A DNA stretch of 19,535 bases from positions 1 to 19,535 of the forward strand of contig JBKQWK010000316.1 in assembly GCA_052139595.1 (NCBI GenBank). The letters are read 5' to 3'. Position 1 is the stretch's first letter. Every line of letters starts with the position of its first letter. This stretch comes from JBKQWK01 sp052139595 (GTDB taxonomy: Bacteria; Actinomycetota; Thermoleophilia; UBA2241). The position numbers and the translations under genes are program-made. Below the pieces are notes generated by a model. That model was given only the letters and a program-made list of their open reading frames with translations. It was not told where the DNA came from and searched no databases. This document shows, one piece after another, positions 6,813 through 13,489 of the stretch.

Positions 6813-7421
6813 TCAGGCCGTGCCACCCCAGCGTTCGAACGTACGCGGCTGCTTGAGGTCGGCGGCGAATTTGCGTCGCGCCTTGGCCCGACCCTTGGCG
6901 GCCTCAAGAGCGACGCGCAACGCCGGCATGAGGCTGTCGTTGAAGGCCACGACCTGCTCGCTCAGACGGTGAACCTCGGCATCGATCGTCGTCAGGCAGC
7001 GGTCGAAGTAGTCGTTGGCAGTGGCGGCGTCGGGAAATTCAGCTACATAGCCGACCACCAGGCGCTTTTCGGCGAGATCGATTTCTGCCCCGGCGAGATC
7101 GAGATTCTTGTCTTCTTCGGCAAGCAGGGCAAGTGTGGCGCTGCCTTCGAGCGGCACGGACATGTCGACGCGGGTCGCCGGAACCGCGACGCGGCCGCCG
7201 TCAGGTTCCTCGCGGCCGGGCTCGCCAGCGACGCCCAGGGTGGCCGCACGAGGCACGCCAACGATGGCGTTGTGCAGGCGCAACGGCTCCAGGTAATGGC
7301 GTTGCGCAATCTTCTCGGCCAAGCCGGTGGGGTCCTTGGTGAGCAGGACGTCGTCGTCCAGCTTATCGACATCGCGCAGGGCAGTCTGCCGGAGTGTCTC
7401 CAGGCGGGTAGCCAAGCTCAT
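6813..7421 (-). CDS. Conserved hypothetical protein, 202 aa
   Basis: A soluble, charged protein with no signal peptide or membrane segment. The reading frame is well supported by GGAGG 7 nt before the ATG and by codon bias. The layout is an N-terminal helical part (LATRLETLRQTALRDVDKL), a central region with probable beta strands, and a C-terminal helix with FNDSLMPALRVALEAAKGRA. This outline reminds me of the N-terminal domain of longer uncharacterised bacterial proteins in which the same FN-x-x-L...R helix leads into a further C-terminal domain; here the protein stops about 30 residues later, with ERWGGTA. I cannot name a function. It is convergent with the acyltransferase and 93 nt downstream of the MttB-family gene on the same strand, with no known link. 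Confidence 0.8.
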   Translation of the reverse strand: MSLATRLETLRQTALRDVDKLDDDVLLTKDPTGLAEKIAQRHYLEPLRLHNAIVGVPRAATLGVAGEPGREEPDGGRVAVPATRVDMSVPLEGSATLALLAEEDKNLDLAGAEIDLAEKRLVVGYVAEFPDAATANDYFDRCLTTIDAEVHRLSEQVVAFNDSLMPALRVALEAAKGRAKARRKFAADLKQPRTFERWGGTA

Positions 7422-7514
7422 TTCGTAGCCTCCAGTCTCACCTTGCCAAACCGCAGTAGTCTATCGAATCTGCGTGGCATGCCGTGAGTGGCTCGGCGCG
7501 CGCTACCGGCCCGC

Positions 7515-8951
7515 TCAGAGGCCGCTGATGATCTCGTCGAGCCGGGCGACCAGGTCGTTCGCCAGCGGTGGCACCTCGTGCGTCGCCAGAAGTTCACGCG
7601 CCTTCTGCCGCGCCTTCTCGGTCAGATCGAGACCACCATTCTCCATCCAGCGATCGTGGCTCAGGTGGTTCAGCAGTGTAGGCCGCCACTGACTGTCGCG
7701 CAGGTGCCGCGATGTGTGTTTCTGGCCGAGGAAGTCACCGCCGGGGCCAACCTTGGCCAGCACGTCCACGGCCAGCGTCTCGGGTGATACTTCGACGGCG
7801 GCCAGCAGGCGACGATTGCGGGCGATGAACTCGGCCACCATGACCAGCTCTTCTAACGACCCGGTGAGCCCGAAGTCGAGGTAGCCGACATCGTGGTTGA
7901 GATTGGAGCCGAGCTGCATAGACAGTTTGGTGAGTTCGTCGGCCTCCATGCCCGCCTGGGCGTCAATGACCTGGGCGTCGGTGTGGCCGCTGAAGCCCCA
8001 GTTGGGCAGGTCGAGCCACTTCGCCATCTCGACCTCGCAAGCATAGGCGCGCACGAACTCCGGTGAGTTGTACATGGACTGTGCGCTTGCCATGTCGAGG
8101 ACGTTGGGGCCCTGGCCGATGACGAACGGCGCTCCCGGAGCACGCAGCTGATGCATTACCAGGCCGAACAGCGCCTCGGCGATGCCGAGCGTCACCTGAC
8201 CGGCAGTGGTAATGGACGCCGTGCCGCCGGCGATAGGCGAGGGGCAGTACGTCGACGGGATTCCGCGGTCGGCGCAGAACAGCAGCTTGTCGACCGTTTC
8301 GAAGGGATGCTTGAGCGGGCTGACCGGCTGGTTGTACATGACGAAGTATGGCTTCGCCCGCAGCTGATCGGCACCGCCGCGCACCTCGCAGGCCATGCGC
8401 CACATCGGTTCGACCGTCTCGACACCGCCGGCGGTCATCACCAGGGGCTTGGTCGTGGCCTTGATCATGGCATTGAACTGTTTGGGGTACGCCTCCTGCG
8501 CTTCCATGCCGTCTGGATAGGCGCCCGACATGACGAAGTCGATGTCGGGCAGCGCGTCACAGAGGCATGCGGCTATGGCGACATCCTCCATTTTGGCCAG
8601 ACGACGCTCCCCGGTCTCGAGATCAAACAGGTGCATGAGGTCGGAGCCGTTGCCGTAGTAGGAGTTACGACCGCCCAGCTCCATCGCCGGCTCGCCGGCG
8701 CGGTCATACACGGTGAAGCTCGCCGGCGCCGTCTCACGTGCCTTCTGCACCAGTTCTGCCGGCACGTGCACAAGGCCGGCGTCGTCCAGCGTGCAGCCGG
8801 CGGCGAGCATCACGGCCTGACCCTCGTCGTGATACACCTTCATACCGATGTCGGCGAGGATGCCCAAAGCCGTGTCATAGATCTGCTGCTTCTGCGGCTC
8901 AGTCAGAAAACTCGGCCGGCCAACGCCGATCTGCTTGGTTATATCTGTCAT
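7515..8951 (-). CDS. MttB superfamily corrinoid-dependent methyltransferase (non-pyrrolysine)
   Basis: A 478-aa protein of the trimethylamine:corrinoid methyltransferase superfamily (COG5598), which transfers a methyl group from a quaternary or tertiary amine to a cobalamin-binding partner protein. Visible family features: an N-terminal helix leading to ALGILADIGMKVYHDE, YYGNGSDLMHLFDLETGERR, MTAGGVETVEPMWRMA, CPSPIAGGTAS, FSGHTDAQVIDAQAGMEA, and a C-terminal VGPGGDFLGQKHT followed by SQWRPTLLNH. The frame is open throughout with no internal amber codon, so this is not a pyrrolysine-containing MttB; characterised members of this type act on glycine betaine, proline betaine, carnitine or similar. 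Start 8951 is chosen over 8978 because CAGGAG precedes it. No corrinoid protein or MtgA-like partner is in the window. It follows an enolase-superfamily gene by 149 nt. Confidence 0.9.
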   Translation of the reverse strand: MTDITKQIGVGRPSFLTEPQKQQIYDTALGILADIGMKVYHDEGQAVMLAAGCTLDDAGLVHVPAELVQKARETAPASFTVYDRAGEPAMELGGRNSYYGNGSDLMHLFDLETGERRLAKMEDVAIAACLCDALPDIDFVMSGAYPDGMEAQEAYPKQFNAMIKATTKPLVMTAGGVETVEPMWRMACEVRGGADQLRAKPYFVMYNQPVSPLKHPFETVDKLLFCADRGIPSTYCPSPIAGGTASITTAGQVTLGIAEALFGLVMHQLRAPGAPFVIGQGPNVLDMASAQSMYNSPEFVRAYACEVEMAKWLDLPNWGFSGHTDAQVIDAQAGMEADELTKLSMQLGSNLNHDVGYLDFGLTGSLEELVMVAEFIARNRRLLAAVEVSPETLAVDVLAKVGPGGDFLGQKHTSRHLRDSQWRPTLLNHLSHDRWMENGGLDLTEKARQKARELLATHEVPPLANDLVARLDEIISGL

Positions 8952-9100
8952 CGTGTCTCCTGACTCGCGGCGCATCACTGCGCTTGCTGGTTCTACCTTC
9001 TTACCCGGCGTCCTGTTGCCGGCACATGTGGCTCACGACCCCGTCGGCTTCGTCGATCGGCACCAGCGCAGCGACCGGCTGATGCCAGATAGCGGCCGGT

Positions 9101-10228
9101 TCAGGAATGGTGGTAGCACTCGTTGTGCTCGTACAGATCGGCCGCTCGCTGCACCGCATCCCTGTCGAGTTCGATGCCCAAGCCGGCCTTTTCGAGACGC
9201 CCAACCTTGCCCTTAACGGGTGTCAAGTCGGGCGCCAGGAGGAGGTCTTCGATGAGCAGCTGGTGCATGATCTGGTTGCCTTGGCAGAGGTTGGCCGTGC
9301 GCAGGCCGAGATGATGCTGCGCACAGTCGGTGATACCCGAAACGCCCTGACCGTGCAGGCAGATCGATACGCCGGCGGCCTCCGCGGTAGCGGCGGCCTT
9401 GCCGAAGGCAAGCAGGCCGCCCGCCTCGTGCGGCGAGAGAACAATGACGTCGGCAGCGCGCTGTCGACAGATCTCATAGACGTCAGACGGCGTGAATACG
9501 GCCTGATCGGCGGCAATCGGCACGCCCACGGTCTCTTTGACCTGACGCATCGCCGCGATGCTCATCAGCGGCGTCGGCTGCTCGATCCATTCGGGCTCGA
9601 ACTCGCTCAGGCGGTTGATCATGTGGATCGCTTCGGCGACGCTCCAGGCGCAGTTGGCATCGAGGCGCAGGCGGCGGCGGCCGATCGCTGCGCGCACGGC
9701 CGCCGTATTGCGCAGGTCGGCGGCTTCGCCGCGGCCAACTTTCAGGTAGATGACGCCGTATCCTGCCTCAACGAGGACGCGAGCATGATCGACCAGCTCG
9801 TCTGTAGTGTCGCCCTGGACGAAGCCGAAGTAGTCAACCTCTTCGCGCACGGCACCGCCGAGCAGACGGTGCAGAGGCCAGCCGGCGGCCTTGCCGAGGA
9901 TATCCCAGAGCGCCATCTCCAGCCCGGCGAGGACGAAGTTGGCATACCAGGGAGTGTGATTGAAGCTGCCCAGATGACGGGCCTTCGTGACCAGCCGCTC
10001 GATATCGAACGCAGGCTCGCCGACGAACAACGGGGCAATGCCCTGCAGCGCCGCGACCGTGCCCTCCGCCGGGAAGGCCGCGACGGACTCGCCAACGCCA
10101 ACCAGGCCTTCGTCAGTCTCGACCTCGACCAGAACAACGGCGGCGGCATGGTCAACGCGTCCGGCCCAGTGGTACGGCTCCTTGAAGGCGAGAGCCAGAG
10201 GCGTGGTCTTGATGCTGGCAATCCTCAT
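9101..10228 (-). CDS. Mandelate racemase/muconate lactonizing enzyme family protein (enolase superfamily)
   Basis: A 375-aa two-domain enzyme: an N-terminal alpha+beta capping domain (about 1-125) and a TIM-like barrel. The family abstracts a proton next to a carboxylate and stabilises the enolate with a metal. Metal ligands are recognisable: Asp190 in RLDANCAW, Glu216 in WIEQPT and Asp241 in AADQAVF. Lys163 in YLKVG is the expected base on the second strand, but the first Lys of the usual KxK is Tyr161. The position of the opposite catalytic Lys or Asp, five residues before Gly-Gly, is Ser265 (LSPHEAGG). His292 lies in ICLHG. So the fold is certain but the reaction is not; dehydration or epimerisation of a hydroxy acid or betaine-type compound is possible. 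AGGGGA lies 5 nt before the ATG. Probably cotranscribed with the MttB-family gene. Confidence 0.9.
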   Translation of the reverse strand: MRIASIKTTPLALAFKEPYHWAGRVDHAAAVVLVEVETDEGLVGVGESVAAFPAEGTVAALQGIAPLFVGEPAFDIERLVTKARHLGSFNHTPWYANFVLAGLEMALWDILGKAAGWPLHRLLGGAVREEVDYFGFVQGDTTDELVDHARVLVEAGYGVIYLKVGRGEAADLRNTAAVRAAIGRRRLRLDANCAWSVAEAIHMINRLSEFEPEWIEQPTPLMSIAAMRQVKETVGVPIAADQAVFTPSDVYEICRQRAADVIVLSPHEAGGLLAFGKAAATAEAAGVSICLHGQGVSGITDCAQHHLGLRTANLCQGNQIMHQLLIEDLLLAPDLTPVKGKVGRLEKAGLGIELDRDAVQRAADLYEHNECYHHS

Positions 10229-10330
10229 GTTCTTCCCCTGTTCGACCTGCGCCCGTCCGCCGGCAGGACGAGAAAATGTCGCGATCGAGAAGCGTCACGC
10301 GGGCGTTTATCGAGCGCCACACAAGTTCGC

Positions 10331-10359
10331 ATGTTTCCGCAATATGTTCACTATGTCAA
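10331..10359 (-). promoter_or_regulatory. Possible promoter for the enolase-type/MttB pair
   Basis: On the minus strand a perfect TTGACA (10359-10354) is followed by a 17-nt spacer and a weak -10, AAACAT (three of six matches). RNA would begin near 10325 and carry a leader of roughly 100 nt. The -35 is convincing, the -10 is not. An activator may be needed, or the match may be chance. Confidence 0.35.
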
Positions 10360-10524
10360 GCCAACAAGAGACTATTCTGCCGCCAATAAGGCGCGTGGCA
10401 ATCCTAACTCTCTGCCAGAGTCCCAGCAACGAGGTTTGGACCGGAGGCGCCCGCTGGCGGTCGGCCGAGAACGACCTGACCCGCGCGTCTGGTGAAGTTG
10501 CTCAACTCTGGCCGGCCGGCGTCC

Positions 10525-10530
10525 GATACT
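10525..10530 (+). promoter_or_regulatory. Possible -10 for a leaderless transcript of the HTH/HD-GYP/GGDEF gene
   Basis: GATACT (four of six consensus bases) ends 7 nt before the ATG, so transcription would start at or next to the start codon. The gene has no Shine-Dalgarno sequence, which fits a leaderless mRNA. There is no good -35 at normal spacing. Confidence 0.35.
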
Positions 10531-10537
10531 CTCGACG

Positions 10538-12898
10538 ATGAATGCCCCCAGTACAGAGCCACGTTGGCTACGCGTGCAAGAGGCAGCCGAGCTGCTTGGC
10601 GTCAGCGCGGCGACGGTGCGCCGCTGGAGCGCCGCCGGTAAGATTGCCGGCCAGCGTACACCCGGCGGCCAGCGCCGCTTTCGTGTCAGCGACCTCGAGC
10701 AGGCTTTGCGCGCCGACGCTCCGGCGGCTGGCGAGCGCCTCTCGCCCGACGAGCCACCGTCGCAGCGCGAGCAGCTCCTGCCAGATCATCATCTTACGGC
10801 GCAGCGCGAGCAGCTCCTGCTGGCCACCAGTCTTGAACTCGCGGCGACGCTCGACCTCAGCGAGATTCTGCAGGCAGCTGCGCGTCGCCTCAGCGCCGCC
10901 CTCACGATCCCTGACTGCGACATCTACGAGCTGCGCGACGGCGAACGCCTCGTCTGCCTGGCCTCGACCATCGACGGCGTTGACGACACCTCCTGGATCG
11001 GCCACGAACTTCACCTCGCCGGTTGGCTGCGCAATCGGCTCGCAGTTGAGACTCGACGCGCGCTCAGCGTGAGCAGCCGCAATGATCCGCGGCTCAGCGA
11101 GGCTGAACGCGCGAGCATGCGCAGCTACGGCCAACACAGCTGCCTCAGTCTGCCGCTCGTCGCTCACGATAAGGTCATCGGCCTGGTCAATCTGCTCGAT
11201 TACGTCGAGCGGGAGTTCGCGGCCGACGATGTCGCCACCGGCGAAGCAGTCAGCCAGCTCATTGCCCTGGCGATCGAGCGCGCGCTGCTCTACGCCGAGG
11301 TCAAACGCCTGCACCTGGATAACCTGCGCGCCTTGAGCTCGGCCCTGAGCGCCAAGGACTACTACACGCACGGCCACGCCAACCGCGTCGCCACTTACAT
11401 GACCTTGCTCGGCGGCGAACTGGGCTGGCCCAAGGAGCACCTTGCTCAGGTACAGGACGCTGCCTTTTTGCACGACATCGGCAAGATCGGTATCTCCGAG
11501 CGAGTCCTGCTTAAAGCCGGACCATTGAGTTCGGAGGAGTGGGAACTCATTCGCCAGCATCCGGCCATCAGCGCCGAGATCATCCGTCCGCTGTTTACTG
11601 ACGAGCTCGTCGCTGGCGTGCGCCACCACCACGAACGATTCGACGGCGTCGGCTACCCTGATGGCCTCGCCGGAGAGGCGATCCCGCTGCTCGCTCGCGC
11701 CCTCTGTGTCGTCGACTCCTATGACGCCATGAGCTGCCGACGCCCGTACCGCGAGGCGCTAACGTATTACCAGTGCCTGGACGAGCTTGAGCGCGGCGCC
11801 GGCCGACAGTTCGACCCGCAGATGGTAGTCGCCTTCCGCCGGGTGCTTGAATACCTGGGGCAGCAGCGAGCCGTCGTCGTCAAAATCGCCCAGGAGGCCG
11901 CGGCGCTCATCGACCCGGCCGCCCATGCCCGCCTGCGCAGCCGCGCCGACGAGGCAAGCCCCGCCTACACGCAGATGGTCGCCGCCTTGCGCCGCTTGCG
12001 CGACCGCCACCCGGCGGTGCGTTTCATCACGAGCTTTGCCTTGGTCGGCGATCGCTGCATCACCATCGCAGATACGGGCGAGACGGAAAACGAGATCTCC
12101 CACTGTGGTGATCTCTGGTTGGGCGAAGACGATGAACTCCTGCGCACACTTCGTGGGCAAAGCCTGCCGGTGAACCTGCTCACGACCGACGACTTCGGCG
12201 TCTGGGTATCGGGCCTCGCCCCGGTGCGCAACGGCCAGGGCATTATCGTCGCCGCGGTCAGCGCTGACCTCCCCGCGGTCGAGTCGATCGACGAACAGGG
12301 GGCAAGCGATCACGCGCAGGCGCTGACAACGATGCTGCAGGCGGCGGCAATGCACTTCACACAGGCCCAGGTCGAGGCGATCACCGACGGGCTCACCGGC
12401 CTCTATAACCACCGCTACTTGCACGAACGCCTGGAGGAGGAACTCGCGCGCGCCCGCCGTCAGGAGGGCACACTCGCCCTGCTGTTTTGCGACTGCGACC
12501 AGTTCAAGGCCTACAACGACGCCTACGGTCACAAAGTTGGCGATGCGGCGCTGGCTCGCATCGCCACGATCATCGCCAGTGCCGGCCGGCGCGTTGATCT
12601 TGCCGCCCGCTACGGCGGTGAGGAGTTCGTGCTCGCCCTCATCGATACGGATGCCGGTGGAGCATTGACCGTCGCCGAGCGCCTCCGTGCTGAGGTTGAA
12701 GACGCCAACGCCCGCGACGGCCGCGCTTTGACGATCAGCATCGGTATTGCCACCTACCCCGACGATGCCAGCGCCCGCGACGAACTCATCGACAGGGCTG
12801 ACTGGGCGATGTACGCCGCCAAGCGCGCCGGTGGCAACCGCGTCCTTGCCTTTTCGACCGACGGTCACTCCTACTCCGCGGACCCTGTGAGCAGCTAG
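10538..12898 (+). CDS. DNA-binding c-di-GMP enzyme: MerR/excisionase-type HTH + GAF + HD-GYP + GGDEF
   Basis: A 786-aa predicted cytoplasmic protein with no membrane segment. Domain order: winged HTH of the MerR/BldC/excisionase type (residues 10-57; VQEAAELLGVSAATVRRW then TPGGQRRF); short linker with a duplicated REQLL motif; GAF-like domain (about 95-250); HD-GYP phosphodiesterase (about 262-450); an unassigned stretch (about 465-590); GGDEF diguanylate cyclase (about 612-772). The HD-GYP metal site looks complete: His278/His280, HD at 312-313 (LHDIGKIG), His341, HHH 363-365, GYP 372-374 and Asp393. The cyclase has the RYGGEEF active site (691-697), metal Asp652 and an I-site RRVD (684-687) for product inhibition. 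Both activities may therefore be live, with GAF sensing and DNA binding on one chain. Divergent from the enolase-type gene. Confidence 0.93.
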   Translation: MNAPSTEPRWLRVQEAAELLGVSAATVRRWSAAGKIAGQRTPGGQRRFRVSDLEQALRADAPAAGERLSPDEPPSQREQLLPDHHLTAQREQLLLATSLELAATLDLSEILQAAARRLSAALTIPDCDIYELRDGERLVCLASTIDGVDDTSWIGHELHLAGWLRNRLAVETRRALSVSSRNDPRLSEAERASMRSYGQHSCLSLPLVAHDKVIGLVNLLDYVEREFAADDVATGEAVSQLIALAIERALLYAEVKRLHLDNLRALSSALSAKDYYTHGHANRVATYMTLLGGELGWPKEHLAQVQDAAFLHDIGKIGISERVLLKAGPLSSEEWELIRQHPAISAEIIRPLFTDELVAGVRHHHERFDGVGYPDGLAGEAIPLLARALCVVDSYDAMSCRRPYREALTYYQCLDELERGAGRQFDPQMVVAFRRVLEYLGQQRAVVVKIAQEAAALIDPAAHARLRSRADEASPAYTQMVAALRRLRDRHPAVRFITSFALVGDRCITIADTGETENEISHCGDLWLGEDDELLRTLRGQSLPVNLLTTDDFGVWVSGLAPVRNGQGIIVAAVSADLPAVESIDEQGASDHAQALTTMLQAAAMHFTQAQVEAITDGLTGLYNHRYLHERLEEELARARRQEGTLALLFCDCDQFKAYNDAYGHKVGDAALARIATIIASAGRRVDLAARYGGEEFVLALIDTDAGGALTVAERLRAEVEDANARDGRALTISIGIATYPDDASARDELIDRADWAMYAAKRAGGNRVLAFSTDGHSYSADPVSS
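10761..10820 (+). repeat. In-frame 21-bp direct repeat, 39-nt period, in the HTH-GAF linker
   Basis: The 21 bases at 10761-10781 recur exactly at 10800-10820. The 39-nt offset is 13 codons, so the repeat keeps frame and duplicates the peptide QREQLL. It falls in the linker between the DNA-binding and GAF domains, consistent with a short tandem duplication that lengthened a coiled linker. Confidence 0.8.
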
Positions 12899-12918
12899 AG
12901 CCAGCTAGCGCGGCAAGG

Positions 12919-12940
12919 CCGGAGCCGGAGCCGGAGCCGG
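12919..12940. repeat. CCGGAG hexanucleotide repeat
   Basis: Three perfect copies of CCGGAG followed by CCGG, 20 nt after the stop of the HTH/HD-GYP/GGDEF gene and before the convergent small gene. The flanking GG and CC extend it into a self-complementary run that could fold. GGAGCCGG-type units recur in the low-complexity insertion of the alcohol dehydrogenase at about 16655-16690. Confidence 0.7.
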
Positions 12941-12983
12941 CCAGGGGCCCATCGTCGGCCGCCGCGGCGTGAACTGCAGCTCT

Positions 12984-13268
12984 CTACATCTGCGAACGTA
13001 AAAGATCGGCCGGGACTTTGACGTTCAGTTTCTCGGCGCACATCCAGATGAGCAGCTCGCCGTCTTCTTCCTCGCGAATCACCTTGGCCTGGCCGCCCGG
13101 TGTCTCGACCATCCCACTAGCACTGCCGGGATCCACTGCACTGGCCTTCGCCGGCTCGCAGTCGCCGGCGCCCACTGCAGTGCGCGCCGTGGCGCCCGCG
13201 GCTTCCTCTGCTGCCCGTCGCAGGCAGTCAGCAAAGCGCCTCTTCTGGTCATTGCTCCACTGCGCCAT
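12984..13268 (-). CDS. Small hypothetical protein, 94 aa
   Basis: Start 13268 (MAQWSNDQKRRF) is preferred over an upstream ATG at 13307 because AAAGGA lies 8 nt before it. The protein has a charged N-terminal helix (about 5-25), an Ala/Gly/Ser/Pro-rich middle (about 25-57) that is probably disordered, and a C-terminal part with EEEDGELLIWMCAEKLNVKV. I recognise no domain. The two ends look ordered and the middle looks like another low-complexity expansion of the kind seen in other genes here. It sits 221 nt downstream of the GH3 gene on the same strand and is convergent with the c-di-GMP gene. Confidence 0.65.
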   Translation of the reverse strand: MAQWSNDQKRRFADCLRRAAEEAAGATARTAVGAGDCEPAKASAVDPGSASGMVETPGGQAKVIREEEDGELLIWMCAEKLNVKVPADLLRSQM

Positions 13269-13489
13269 GTCCGCGTCCTTTCGCCAGTGTCGAAAGCAGC
13301 CTAACACGCCGAGCGAACGCCGCCATAGATTTGTCGTTCGCCGTCAAGCCGCTGCTTGCCTCGCCTGGTTTCTCTTCTGACCTGGCCGGATTCGGTGGGC
13401 CTCCCCGCTGCCCGCGAAGCAGAGGTGCCGATGCCTGGGCGGCCCTGCTGTCCCCACCTCGCCGGCGCGGCCGGGCGCGGCCGACCGGA

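Larger units (their letters stand above)
10229..10537. other. 309-bp divergent intergenic region
   Basis: Lies between the divergent enolase-type gene and the HTH/HD-GYP/GGDEF gene. It has an AT-richer patch around 10320-10400 in an otherwise GC-rich sequence, containing the TTGACA described separately, and a GATACT hexamer close to the rightward start codon. No reading frame here looks coding. Because the rightward gene encodes a DNA-binding domain, this region is the first place to look for its operator; I see no long inverted repeat that would mark one. Confidence 0.5.

Noticed and set aside
10347..10378. Plus-strand -35/-10 pair (TTCACT...TATTCT) for the c-di-GMP gene
   Set aside because: The spacer is 20 nt and the hexamers are weak; the GATACT next to the start codon is the better candidate.
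9107..10495. A 462-codon open frame on the plus strand opposite the enolase-type gene
   Set aside because: It is the reverse complement shadow of a clear enzyme gene; long antisense frames are common in GC-rich DNA and its translation has no recognisable domain.
11759..12868. A 369-codon minus-strand frame opposite the c-di-GMP gene
   Set aside because: Shadow of conserved HD-GYP/GGDEF coding sequence; no ribosome-binding site or domain.
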